A program made the translations under genes and the position numbers. Below, in pieces: positions 17,394 to 25,945 of a stretch of 62,036 nucleotides of DNA. Source of the DNA: Pseudomonadota bacterium (GTDB lineage Bacteria; Desulfobacterota; Desulfobacteria; Desulfobacterales; Desulfobacteraceae); NCBI GenBank assembly GCA_018821535.1, contig JAHJLV010000028.1, positions 1 to 62,036 on the forward strand, in the 5' to 3' direction. The notes below the pieces were generated by a model, which had not been told where the DNA came from, searched no databases, and was given only the letters and a program-made list of their open reading frames with translations. Position 1 is the stretch's first letter; every line of letters starts with the position of its first letter.

Positions 17394-17744
17394 TCATGAA
17401 AATCGACTTCTGAATATAAAAAAGACAGCGCCCACAAGGCAGAATCCTGCCCACAGGTAATCCAGTTTTAAGGGTTCTTTCAGATAGAACAGGGAAAACG
17501 GAACAAAAACGCTTAAGGTTATGACTTCCTGAATAATTTTTAACTGGCCCACAGATAAAACCGTATACCCGATCCGGTTGGCCGGTACCTGCAGTAAATA
17601 TTCAAACAGTGCAATGCCCCAGCTGATAAGGGCAGCAATAATCCAGAGCCTGCCGGAAAGTTCTTTAAGGTGTGCATACCAGGCAAAGGTCATGAAGATA
17701 TTGCTGCAGATTAAAAGTATGATGGTTGATGCGACGGGGTTCAA
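17394..17744 (-). CDS. DMT-superfamily protein, DUF486
   Basis: A small membrane protein of 116 residues with four helices, of the DUF486 family in the drug/metabolite transporter superfamily. Typical segments are ICSNIFMTFAWYAHLK and RIGYTVLSVGQLKIIQEV. The open frame runs to 17831, but the extra 29 residues are lysine-rich, atypical of the family and begin with TTG. I place the start at the TTG at 17744: it has AGGAG ten bases upstream and gives the family's normal length. It heads the minus-strand group with SulP and CDF. Function unknown. Confidence 0.82.
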   Translation of the reverse strand: MNPVASTIILLICSNIFMTFAWYAHLKELSGRLWIIAALISWGIALFEYLLQVPANRIGYTVLSVGQLKIIQEVITLSVFVPFSLFYLKEPLKLDYLWAGFCLVGAVFFIFRSRFS

Positions 17745-17921
17745 TTCTTTTTTGCTCCTGATAAATGCTTTAATTTTTTTTGGGGTATTTGAGTTTTTTT
17801 GCAGTTTAAAATTTTCTGGATATATTTTCAAGAGCGGGTGTGGAAATGCTTTAAGATTTGCATTATCAGACCGTTTCCTATAAATTGCAAAGGTATTATC
17901 ATATGAAAACCGGATATATTT

Positions 17922-18482
17922 ATGACATTGATTGAAATTATAATGATTGCTGCGGGGCTTGCCATGGATGCGTCAGCGGTTTCACTTGCAGCCGCGGCTG
18001 CAGGCTTTGCAAAAGACGGTCGGGCCAAATTCCGGCTGGCCTTTCATTTCGGACTGTTCCAGTTTCTCATGCCGTTGTTCGGCTGGTATCTGGGCATCGG
18101 CTTTGTCTCTTATGTCAAGGCCTTTGATCACTGGATTGCCTTTGGTCTTTTAGGACTTGTGGGAGGCAGGATGATTTACGAAGGCCTGGATACCTCGGGT
18201 GATGTCCAGAAAAAAGATCCGTCCAGAGGGATGACCATGGTGATGCTCAGTATTGCCACCAGTATTGATGCTCTGGCAGTGGGCTTAAGTTTTGCCATGC
18301 TGGGGATCAATATCTGGTTTCCTGCTGCAATGATCGGCGGGATTACCTGTATGATGTCTTTTCTGGCCATTCAGGCGGGTATGCGTCTGGGGGCACTCTT
18401 TGGTAAACGCATGGGAATTGTTGGCGGGCTTGTTTTGATGGGGATTGGCATAAAAATTTTATTTGCACATCAGGTGTTATGA
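17922..18482 (+). CDS. mntP: Manganese efflux pump MntP
   Basis: A 186-residue MntP with six helices in two homologous halves. Each half carries the acidic motif typical of the family: GLAMDASAVS in helix 1 and SIDALAVG in helix 4. MntP exports Mn2+ and protects against manganese overload. It overlaps the start of tex by four bases (ATGA). It is divergent from DUF486-SulP-CDF, whose CDF member also looks manganese-type. The 177-base divergent region shows no recognisable yybP-ykoY manganese riboswitch. Confidence 0.9.
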   Translation: MTLIEIIMIAAGLAMDASAVSLAAAAAGFAKDGRAKFRLAFHFGLFQFLMPLFGWYLGIGFVSYVKAFDHWIAFGLLGLVGGRMIYEGLDTSGDVQKKDPSRGMTMVMLSIATSIDALAVGLSFAMLGINIWFPAAMIGGITCMMSFLAIQAGMRLGALFGKRMGIVGGLVLMGIGIKILFAHQVL

Positions 18483-20614
18483 AACTCTACGACATTATCA
18501 GCACAGAATTGAATGTTGCAGCTTCCAGGGTGGCTGCGGTGGCCGGATTGTTTAATGAAGGAGCGACAATTCCGTTTATTGCAAGGTATCGAAAAGAAGT
18601 GACCGGTTCCATGGACGAAGTCATGATTACCTCGATCCGTGACCGCATTGAAGCCCTTGTTGCACTGGATAAAAGAAAAGAAGCCATTATCAGCTCTCTT
18701 GAAGAACGAGACCTTTTAACCCCGCAGCTGCAGACAGATATTGACGGGGCGGATTCCATGACCCGCCTGGAAGATCTCTATGAAAAATATCGGCCCAAAA
18801 AACGGACCCGGGCCCAGGCGGCAAAGGAAAAAGGACTGGAACCTCTGGCTGATTTTTTATTGAAACAGATATCTGCTGATCCAATGGCTGAGGCTGAAAA
18901 ATATATATCTGAAAAACTGGCCGTGGAATCAAAAGAAGATGCCCTCAGTGGCGCAAGGGACATTATTGCCGAAATGATCAACGAAGATGTCCAGATTCGG
19001 GAAACGACCCGAAAATTGTTCATGCAGCAGGCACAGATGGTATCCGGGGTGAAAAAAGGAAAAGAAGACGCAGCAGTTAAATTCAAAGATTATTTTGACT
19101 GGTCGGAAAATGCATTTAATGCGCCGTCCCACAGGATACATGCCATGCTCAGGGGCCAGAATGAAGGGCTGCTGACCGTTCATGTCCTGCCCGATGAAGA
19201 AAAGGCGATCGAGCAGATTGAAAAACAGGTTGTAAAAAACAACACGCCCTGTGCCATTCAGGTGAAAGAGGCTGTAAAGGACAGCTATAAGCGGCTGCTG
19301 TCTAAATCCATTGAAAAAGAGTGCATAGGGGAGCTGAAGAAAAAGGCCGATGAGACAGCCATTGCCGTATTTGCCAATAATCTGAGTTCGCTGCTGTTGT
19401 CTTCCCCTCTGGGGCAAAAGGCCATTCTGGCCATTGATCCGGGATTCAGGACCGGCTGCAAGGTGGTGTGTCTGGATGCCCAGGGAAAGCTGCTGGATCA
19501 TGATGTGATCTTTCCCCTTCAGGGCGACGGAAACACTGCGGCCAAAAAGATTTCAGGGCTGGTAAAAAAATACGCAATTCAGGCCATTGCGGTTGGCAAC
19601 GGGACAGCCGGACGGGAAACAGAAGGGTTTATCCGCAAAATGGGCCTGGATAAAATCATGGATAAGAACATTGATGTTATCATGGTGGATGAAAGCGGGG
19701 CATCCATTTATTCTGCATCACAGATTGCAAGACAGGAGTTTCCGGATCATGACATCACCGTAAGAGGCGCAGTCTCCATTGGGAGGCGTCTGATGGACCC
19801 GCTTGCCGAGCTGGTCAAGCTGGATCCCAGATCCATCGGTGTGGGACAGTATCAGCATGATGTGGATTCCAAATCCTTGAACACGGCGCTGGATGATGTG
19901 GTGGTGTCCTGCGTGAACAAGGTGGGGGTGGAGGCCAATACTGCCAGCCGTCAATTGCTGAGCCGGGTGGCCGGCCTGAATGATACCATTGCTGCAAATA
20001 TGGTGAAATTCAGGGAGGAAAACGGTCCGTTCAAGTCCCGGAAAGATTTTTTAAAGGTGCCACGGCTGGGACCCAAAGCCTTTGAACAGGCTGCCGGATT
20101 TTTAAGAATTCATGGTGCTGCCAACCCGCTTGATGCAAGCGGGGTTCATCCTGAATCCTATGATATTGTAACCCGTATGGCAAAAGATCTGGGTGTCGCA
20201 GTAAAAGACCTGGTGAAAAATACAGAACGGATCAATGCCCTGGACCTGAAACGGTATATGACACCAACCATTGGCATGCCCACGCTCAAGGACATTGCAA
20301 AAGAACTGGCCAATCCCGGCCGTGATCCCCGAAAAGCATTTGTTTCTTTTTCCTTTGATGATACGATTCACGAAATAAAGGATCTGGTACCGGGTATGAA
20401 GGTTCCGGGTATTGTGACCAATGTAACGGCCTTTGGCGCTTTTGTGGATATCGGTGTTCACCAGGACGGGCTTTTGCATATCAGCCAGATGGCAGACCGG
20501 TTTGTAAAAGAGCCCGGTGAAATTGTCACTGTCCGGGACGCGGTCATGGTTACCATTCTTGAAGTGGATGTCAAACGGAACAGAATTTCACTTTCACTGA
20601 AAAAAGGCCAATGA
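18479..20614 (+). CDS. tex: Tex-family transcription accessory protein
   Basis: A 711-residue Tex protein, a conserved nucleic-acid-binding factor related to eukaryotic Spt6. Domains in order: the helical Tex N-terminal region (ATIPFIARYRKEVTG), a YqgF/RuvC-like fold around residue 320 (AILAIDPGFRTGCK), a helix-hairpin-helix region (SIGVGQYQHDVD, then NGPFKSRKDFLKVPRLG) and a C-terminal S1 domain (VPGIVTNVTAFGAFVDIGV). Length matches the family. Its start overlaps mntP, so both are likely on one transcript. Confidence 0.95.
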   Translation: MKLYDIISTELNVAASRVAAVAGLFNEGATIPFIARYRKEVTGSMDEVMITSIRDRIEALVALDKRKEAIISSLEERDLLTPQLQTDIDGADSMTRLEDLYEKYRPKKRTRAQAAKEKGLEPLADFLLKQISADPMAEAEKYISEKLAVESKEDALSGARDIIAEMINEDVQIRETTRKLFMQQAQMVSGVKKGKEDAAVKFKDYFDWSENAFNAPSHRIHAMLRGQNEGLLTVHVLPDEEKAIEQIEKQVVKNNTPCAIQVKEAVKDSYKRLLSKSIEKECIGELKKKADETAIAVFANNLSSLLLSSPLGQKAILAIDPGFRTGCKVVCLDAQGKLLDHDVIFPLQGDGNTAAKKISGLVKKYAIQAIAVGNGTAGRETEGFIRKMGLDKIMDKNIDVIMVDESGASIYSASQIARQEFPDHDITVRGAVSIGRRLMDPLAELVKLDPRSIGVGQYQHDVDSKSLNTALDDVVVSCVNKVGVEANTASRQLLSRVAGLNDTIAANMVKFREENGPFKSRKDFLKVPRLGPKAFEQAAGFLRIHGAANPLDASGVHPESYDIVTRMAKDLGVAVKDLVKNTERINALDLKRYMTPTIGMPTLKDIAKELANPGRDPRKAFVSFSFDDTIHEIKDLVPGMKVPGIVTNVTAFGAFVDIGVHQDGLLHISQMADRFVKEPGEIVTVRDAVMVTILEVDVKRNRISLSLKKGQ

Positions 20615-20768
20615 TCGTAAGCAATTCAGCCGTTGTTTGACCCTTGCCCTTGAAAAATGCGGGCCAGTCATTATTTTTACCCTATGATTTTTTTTCAGAT
20701 AAAAAATCAGATTCGTCAAACGTTCTTTAATATTCATGATGTATCACAATAAAAAAAGGAGAACCCCC

Positions 20769-21266
20769 ATGGCTACTACAAAACTTGCAGGAAACCCTGT
20801 TCAACTGGCAGGTGAATTCCCTGAAAAACAAAGCATCGTAAAAGGGTTGACCGCTGTAAAATCAGATTTATCTCCCCTTAGTCTCGACGATTATAAGGGC
20901 AAACGCAAAATATTAAATATTTTCCCCAGTATTGATACCGATGTCTGTGCCGTGTCGGTGCGGACATTTAACACGAAAGCCGCATCGCTTGAGAACACCC
21001 ATGTGATCTGTCTTTCCTTTGATCTGCCCTTTGCCCATAAACGATTCTGCGGTGCGGAAGGAATTGAAAATGTGACCACTGCCTCATTGTTCCGTACCCC
21101 GGAGGTTGCAAAAGATCTGGGTGTTTTAATCGAAACAGGTCCTCTGGCAGGACTCACTGCCCGGGCAGTGATTGTGCTGGATGAAAACAATACTGTGCTG
21201 CATGCACAGATGGTGGAGGATATTAAAAATGAACCGGATTATGACGCAGCTCTGGCTGTTTTATAA
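20769..21266 (+). CDS. tpx: Thiol peroxidase (atypical 2-Cys peroxiredoxin)
   Basis: A 165-residue thiol peroxidase reducing hydrogen and alkyl peroxides with thioredoxin. The peroxidatic cysteine is C60 in PSIDTDVCAVSVRTFN and the resolving cysteine is C94 in KRFCGAEG, the spacing known from E. coli Tpx. The frame extends 11 codons upstream, but AAAAGGAG sits correctly before the ATG at 20769. The 154-base gap before it contains an AT-rich inverted repeat (TGATTTTTT answered by AAAAAATCA, about 20685-20710), perhaps a weak terminator for tex. Periplasmic export is not predicted. Confidence 0.95.
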   Translation: MATTKLAGNPVQLAGEFPEKQSIVKGLTAVKSDLSPLSLDDYKGKRKILNIFPSIDTDVCAVSVRTFNTKAASLENTHVICLSFDLPFAHKRFCGAEGIENVTTASLFRTPEVAKDLGVLIETGPLAGLTARAVIVLDENNTVLHAQMVEDIKNEPDYDAALAVL

Positions 21267-21290
21267 TTCATAAAAAATTGGAGATGCCCC

Positions 21291-23084
21291 ATGAAGACGA
21301 TCTTTAAATGGCTGGCAATCATTGGCAGCATATTGTTTGCCATTGTGGCAATAGCCGCTGTTATTTTTTTAATAACGTTTGATGTAAAAAAATACACGCC
21401 TGAGATTGAGAAGCTTGTGATGGAAAATACCGGGCGACAGTTTTCAATGGGAGATGATATTGATCTGTCCGTGTTTCCCTGGGTGGGGGTAAGGCTTTCT
21501 GATCTTCACCTGGGAAATCCTGCAGGCTTTGGCCAGAAAGATATGGTGTCCGTAAAGTCGTTTGAGGTGCGCCTTAAAGTCCTGCCGCTGCTGTCAAAGA
21601 AAATTGAAGTCAAAACCTTTGTGATGGATCAGCCCCGGATTTATCTTGAAAAGGACAAAAACGGGAAAGCCAACTGGGAGGGGATCGGGCCCAAAGAAAA
21701 ATCTGCAGCGGTGAAAAAAACAGATAAAACCCGACCGCCTTCACAAACCGGCTCTGCATCAGCAGGGTTGCCCGTTAAAAGTCTGGCAGTGGGTAAATTT
21801 GCCATTACAGACGGGTTGTTGATATATGTGGACCAGGCTGCCAATACCAGAAAAACAGTTACAGATCTGAATCTGACGCTTGCCAATATAAGTCTTGAAA
21901 ACCCCGTTGATGTTTTATTCAAGGCGGTGGTGGACGGAAAACCGGTTTCCGTTAAAATGCAGGCCAAAGGGGATAAACAAAGTGTGTCCCTGTCCGATGG
22001 CGTTGCCGTGATCGATGACACCAAGGTGTTATTCAGTGTTGCAGCCAAAGAATTTGACAAGCCAGATCTTGCCTTTGATATTCAAGTGGACAAAATCGAT
22101 ATCGATAAATATTTCCCAATGTCTGATAAAAATGCGGCATCAGCCCCTTCCAGGGACGCTTCATCTCAAAAGCCTGAAACAGCGGCAAAGAAAAAAACAG
22201 ATTATACCCCTGTGCGAAAACTGGTCCTGGATGGAAAAATTGCCATTGGGCAATTAAAGGCCCATGGTGCCATTGTTGAAAATCTGCTCGTAAATATAAA
22301 GGCCAGAAACGGGATCATCACCATGGACCCTGTGAGTGCAGATCTTTATAGCGGGAAATTTGAATCAAAATTGAAGCTGGATGTCCGCAAAAATGATCCG
22401 GAAACCGCTTTGACGGTGAATGCGCAGAATATTCAGGCAGGGCCGCTGTTAAAAGATGCCATGCAAAAGGAATTGATTGAAGGCACCCTGACCGCGGATA
22501 TGGATATGACTGTGATTGGAGAAACACCGGATATGATCAAAAATACGCTTTCCGGAAAAGGCAGCCTTTTGTTTGTGGATGGTGCAGTGATCGGTATTGA
22601 TCTGGCCAGCGCAGTCAGAAATGTGAAAGTGAATCTGGGACTTGCACAAAAAATGGATCAAAAGCCCAGGACTGATTTTGCAGAACTTAAAGTTCCGTTC
22701 ACGTCCAAAAACGGTCTGGTGAACCTTAATGACGCAAACCTGGCATCTCCGCTGCTCAGGGTTCTGGTCAACGGGGAGGCAAACCTGGTTAAAGAATCGC
22801 TGGATTTAAGAGTGGATCCAAAATTTGTAGCCACCTTAAAAGGCCAGGGGGATACAAAAGAGCGTTCAGGCTTAATGGTTCCCATCCTGATTACCGGCAG
22901 TTTTGCCAAACCCAAAATCCGGCCGGATTTAAAAGGCATGCTTGGCGGCGATGCGGCAATTCCGGGAAAAACAGACCTCAAAAATATGATCGGTACAAAA
23001 GAGGAACAGGAAAAAAAGCTTGAATCTGTCAAGGAAGATGTGAAAGAACAGATCAAGGGATTGATTCCAGGCTTGATAAAATAA
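21291..23084 (+). CDS. AsmA-family protein
   Basis: A 597-residue AsmA-family protein. One N-terminal membrane helix (about residues 5-28) is followed by a large periplasmic region. The AsmA N-terminal domain reads FDVKKYTPEIEKLVMENTGR and LSVFPWVGVRLSDLHLGNP. The C-terminal AsmA domain appears at GTLTADMDMTVIGETPDM, with LSGKGSLLFVDGAVIGIDLA. A proline/alanine/lysine-rich linker near residue 285 separates the halves. AsmA-like proteins are thought to help move phospholipids to, or assemble, the outer membrane. It is followed by a DUF4197 gene after 30 bases, probably one operon. Confidence 0.88.
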   Translation: MKTIFKWLAIIGSILFAIVAIAAVIFLITFDVKKYTPEIEKLVMENTGRQFSMGDDIDLSVFPWVGVRLSDLHLGNPAGFGQKDMVSVKSFEVRLKVLPLLSKKIEVKTFVMDQPRIYLEKDKNGKANWEGIGPKEKSAAVKKTDKTRPPSQTGSASAGLPVKSLAVGKFAITDGLLIYVDQAANTRKTVTDLNLTLANISLENPVDVLFKAVVDGKPVSVKMQAKGDKQSVSLSDGVAVIDDTKVLFSVAAKEFDKPDLAFDIQVDKIDIDKYFPMSDKNAASAPSRDASSQKPETAAKKKTDYTPVRKLVLDGKIAIGQLKAHGAIVENLLVNIKARNGIITMDPVSADLYSGKFESKLKLDVRKNDPETALTVNAQNIQAGPLLKDAMQKELIEGTLTADMDMTVIGETPDMIKNTLSGKGSLLFVDGAVIGIDLASAVRNVKVNLGLAQKMDQKPRTDFAELKVPFTSKNGLVNLNDANLASPLLRVLVNGEANLVKESLDLRVDPKFVATLKGQGDTKERSGLMVPILITGSFAKPKIRPDLKGMLGGDAAIPGKTDLKNMIGTKEEQEKKLESVKEDVKEQIKGLIPGLIK

Positions 23085-23114
23085 TAGAAGGCGGCTTAAA
23101 TTTGGGAGAAAAGA

Positions 23115-23861
23115 ATGAAACAAAAATCTGTAGGGTTGATGCTGGTACTGACTGTGGTGGTTCTGGCGGGAATATGGCCCGGTGCTGCCGGTGCAGGATG
23201 GCTGGACAAAGGAACACAGTTTTTTAAATCCCTGTCAGGCAGCGACACGGTAAAAGAATTAAGTGTGGATGAGATCAGTGCCGGGCTCAAGGAAGCGCTC
23301 AAGGTGGGATCACAGAATGTGGTGGCTCAGCTTGGAGCAACAGATGGATTTAACAGGGATGAAAATATTCATATTCCATTGCCCAAAAGTCTGGATACGG
23401 TAAAAAACATGCTCAATAAAATTGGGATGGCCTATCTTTTTGAAGATCTTGAGCTGAAGCTGAACCGGGCCGCAGAAGTGGCAACCCCGCGGGCAAAACA
23501 ATTATTCATGGATGCGATCTCCCAGATGACCCTTGAGGATGTCAAGGGTATTTACAATGGCCCCGAGGATGCTGCAACACGATATTTTCAAGGGAAAATG
23601 TCTGATCAGCTTGCACAGGAGATGAAACCTGTGATTGAAAACACACTGTCAGAGGTGGGTGCAGTAAAGGCGTATGATACAATGATGAAAAAATACACGT
23701 CGCTTCCGTTTGTTCCGGATGTAAAGGCCAACCTCACAGGACATGTGGTCGAAAAAGGGATGGACGGAATTTTTTATTATATGGCAAAAGAAGAGGCAGC
23801 AATCAGAAAAGATCCGGTTAAGCGGACCACTGAACTGTTGAAAAAAGTATTTGACAAATGA
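23115..23861 (+). CDS. DUF4197 secreted protein
   Basis: A 248-residue exported protein with a signal peptide ending about residue 27 (PGAAGA). The conserved DUF4197 features are visible: GLKEALKVGSQNVVAQLGATDGF near the N terminus, the helical DGFNRDENIHIPLP segment and KYTSLPFVPDV in the second half. The family is widespread in proteobacteria and has no established function. It lies between an AsmA gene and a beta-CASP nuclease, all on the same strand with short gaps. Confidence 0.87.
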   Translation: MKQKSVGLMLVLTVVVLAGIWPGAAGAGWLDKGTQFFKSLSGSDTVKELSVDEISAGLKEALKVGSQNVVAQLGATDGFNRDENIHIPLPKSLDTVKNMLNKIGMAYLFEDLELKLNRAAEVATPRAKQLFMDAISQMTLEDVKGIYNGPEDAATRYFQGKMSDQLAQEMKPVIENTLSEVGAVKAYDTMMKKYTSLPFVPDVKANLTGHVVEKGMDGIFYYMAKEEAAIRKDPVKRTTELLKKVFDK

Positions 23862-23898
23862 TCTGTTTTTTTAATTTTTGAATCTGAATGGGGTATTT

Positions 23899-25476
23899 AT
23901 GGACGTAACATTTTTTGGCGCAGCAGGAGAAGTAACCGGTTCCATGCATCTTCTCACCACGGATAAGGATCGTATTCTGTTTGACTGCGGGATGTTTCAG
24001 GGCAGGCGGAAGGAAAGTCAGGAAAAGAATAAAACATTTCCAATTGATAGAGGACAGATCACCAATATGATCCTGTCCCATGCCCACATTGATCATTCCG
24101 GGCGCATACCGGTGCTGACAAGCGCTGATTTTGCAGGCCGGGTCATTACCACCCGGCCGACGGCAAGTGCGCTTGAATATATGCTGCTGGACAGCGGGCA
24201 TATCCAGGAATCCGATGCCCAGTATTTGAATTATAAGTCTTTGCGGTCTTTTTTATATCAGCTTGAGCAGAACAATGTGAAAGAAAAAGTCACGGGCAGA
24301 GAAAAAAGTCAGATTAAAAGTCTGCTTAAAAAAAGCCCGTATGAGCTGAATGTGGAGGCGATTCACAAACTGCAGAAACAGCACGGGCTGGATATTATAA
24401 CCCCGTTGTATACCATGGACGAGGCCAGACAGTCCTTGAGTTTCATTGATGGATATCCTTTTGAACTTCCGGTGACCATAGGTCACGATACCACGGTCAA
24501 ATTTTATGTGGCCGGGCATATTCTGGGTTCTGCCTTCAGTCTTGTTACCATCAAGCGCCCTGAAAAAACCTATCGGATTCTGTACACCGGAGATGTGGGA
24601 AGATTTGGCAAACCCATTTTAAGGGATCCGACCCTGGTGTTTGACGAAGAAGACCGGGATATTGACCTTTTTATTACAGAAAGCACCTATGGTGACAGAG
24701 AACATGAACCTGTTCAGGATCTGGGGACCAGCCTGGCCAAGGTATTGAATGAAACCTTTGACAGGGGCGGGGCTGTAATTATTCCATCTTTTGCTTTCGG
24801 CCGGACCCAGGAATTGATTTATATCCTGCATGAACTCTATGAAAGCGGCAAGGTTCCCCGGCGCCCGGTGTATGTGGACAGTCCTCTGGCAAGCAATCTT
24901 ACCAGGGTCTTTGTGGAACATCCGGAAACCTATAATAAAGATACCCATAAAACCTTTCTGGAAAAAGGTAAAAATCCCTTTCAGTTTGAAAAGATGAAAT
25001 TTACCCAGACCGTTCAGGAATCCATGCAGTTGACCCAGGACAAGACATCCCACGTGGTGATATCTGCTTCAGGCATGTGTGAGGCGGGAAGAATTCTGCA
25101 TCATCTGCGCTATAAGGTTCACCAGCCCCAGAATACCATACTGCTTGTGGGCTATATGGCTGAAAATACGCTGGGAAGGCGGATACAGGAGCTGGGAGAA
25201 GATCCTAAAACATATGATAAAAATGCAGAAGCTCCGGAGCTTAAAATCCTGGGCAAGACATATCCATTAAAGGCTAAGGTTGAAAAAATCGGCGGATTCA
25301 GTGCCCATGCAGACAAACACGAACTTGAAAAAATAATAACCGGGTCTAACCTGCGGATTAAAAAAATCGGTGTGGTTCATGGAGAAGTGTCCCAAAGTTC
25401 GGCCTTTGCAGACCGTCTGCAGACACTGGGCTATGATGTCACTGTTCCAAAGCCGGGAGATAAAATCAGTTTTTAA
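23899..25476 (+). CDS. Beta-CASP metallo-beta-lactamase RNase-like protein
   Basis: A 525-residue metallo-beta-lactamase/beta-CASP hydrolase of the CPSF73-like RNA-processing exonuclease group. The zinc motif HAHIDHSG lies near residue 62. Other landmarks are YTGDVGRFG, a beta-CASP insert with SFAFGRTQELIYIL, SGMCEAGRILHHL and the C-terminal GGFSAHADKHELE. Such enzymes cut or trim RNA. The frame opens with TTG at 23878, but the ATG at 23899 gives the canonical N terminus MDVTFFGAAGEVTGS and has GGGG six bases upstream. A strong inverted repeat follows the stop. Confidence 0.9.
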   Translation: MDVTFFGAAGEVTGSMHLLTTDKDRILFDCGMFQGRRKESQEKNKTFPIDRGQITNMILSHAHIDHSGRIPVLTSADFAGRVITTRPTASALEYMLLDSGHIQESDAQYLNYKSLRSFLYQLEQNNVKEKVTGREKSQIKSLLKKSPYELNVEAIHKLQKQHGLDIITPLYTMDEARQSLSFIDGYPFELPVTIGHDTTVKFYVAGHILGSAFSLVTIKRPEKTYRILYTGDVGRFGKPILRDPTLVFDEEDRDIDLFITESTYGDREHEPVQDLGTSLAKVLNETFDRGGAVIIPSFAFGRTQELIYILHELYESGKVPRRPVYVDSPLASNLTRVFVEHPETYNKDTHKTFLEKGKNPFQFEKMKFTQTVQESMQLTQDKTSHVVISASGMCEAGRILHHLRYKVHQPQNTILLVGYMAENTLGRRIQELGEDPKTYDKNAEAPELKILGKTYPLKAKVEKIGGFSAHADKHELEKIITGSNLRIKKIGVVHGEVSQSSAFADRLQTLGYDVTVPKPGDKISF

Positions 25477-25481
25477 ATAGC

Positions 25482-25519
25482 AACCCCGGAGCACCGCTTT
25501 TGTTCAGCGCTCCGGGGTT
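25482..25519. terminator. Inverted repeat between convergent genes
   Basis: A perfect 11-bp inverted repeat, AACCCCGGAGC at 25482-25492 and GCTCCGGGGTT at 25509-25519, with a 16-base loop. It starts six bases after the beta-CASP stop and lies before the 3' end of the small minus-strand ORF. A short T run (CAGTTTTTG) follows on the plus strand. It probably serves as a terminator, perhaps in both directions. Confidence 0.7.
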
Positions 25520-25538
25520 ACGGGTTCAGTTTTTGTGT

Positions 25539-25727
25539 TTAGACGTGACCGCCGAAAAAGCCGGGCTGTTCATTCCGGCTTTTGGCCCATGGAATACTTC
25601 GGGTTGATCCCCCACTGTAGGCATGCAGATCTACTTCTTTTTGCCGTTTAATTTCGCCTTCTCTGACAAGATTTCTGCATTCGCCTTCACATTTTCCATT
25701 AATATCTCTTGATAGTATATGTTTCAT
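25539..25727 (-). CDS. Small 62-residue protein, unknown
   Basis: A short ORF with a strong ribosome binding site (GAGGAG eight bases before ATG) and a strong inverted repeat at its 3' end, which together argue that it is translated. The product is hydrophilic, with a CEGEC pair near residue 13, a glycine/serine stretch (AYSGGSTRS) and a C-terminal GFFGGHV. No signal peptide or membrane segment. I do not recognise the family; it could be a small metal-binding or peptide-precursor protein. The 218 bases upstream, shared with the diguanylate cyclase, are AT-rich and hold the divergent promoters. Confidence 0.5.
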   Translation of the reverse strand: MKHILSRDINGKCEGECRNLVREGEIKRQKEVDLHAYSGGSTRSIPWAKSRNEQPGFFGGHV

Positions 25728-25945
25728 TTGAAAGTCTCCTCAATTTTATATATATTAAATTCAGTGGTTTTCTTTTCACATGTGCTTTAAACATGATACT
25801 TAATCTAATACGTAAAAAAAGTTAGTCAAGGCGAACAAAAAAATCTACGTGTATTTTTTATTCTGACCTTCTGTTTTAATATTCTTTTTGCCATCATGGC
25901 ATAGACCGTGTATAACACGGAAGTTTATTTTACGGAGAAAAACCA

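Noticed and set aside
17745..17921. yybP-ykoY manganese riboswitch before mntP
   Set aside because: The conserved loop sequences and long paired stem of that class were not found.
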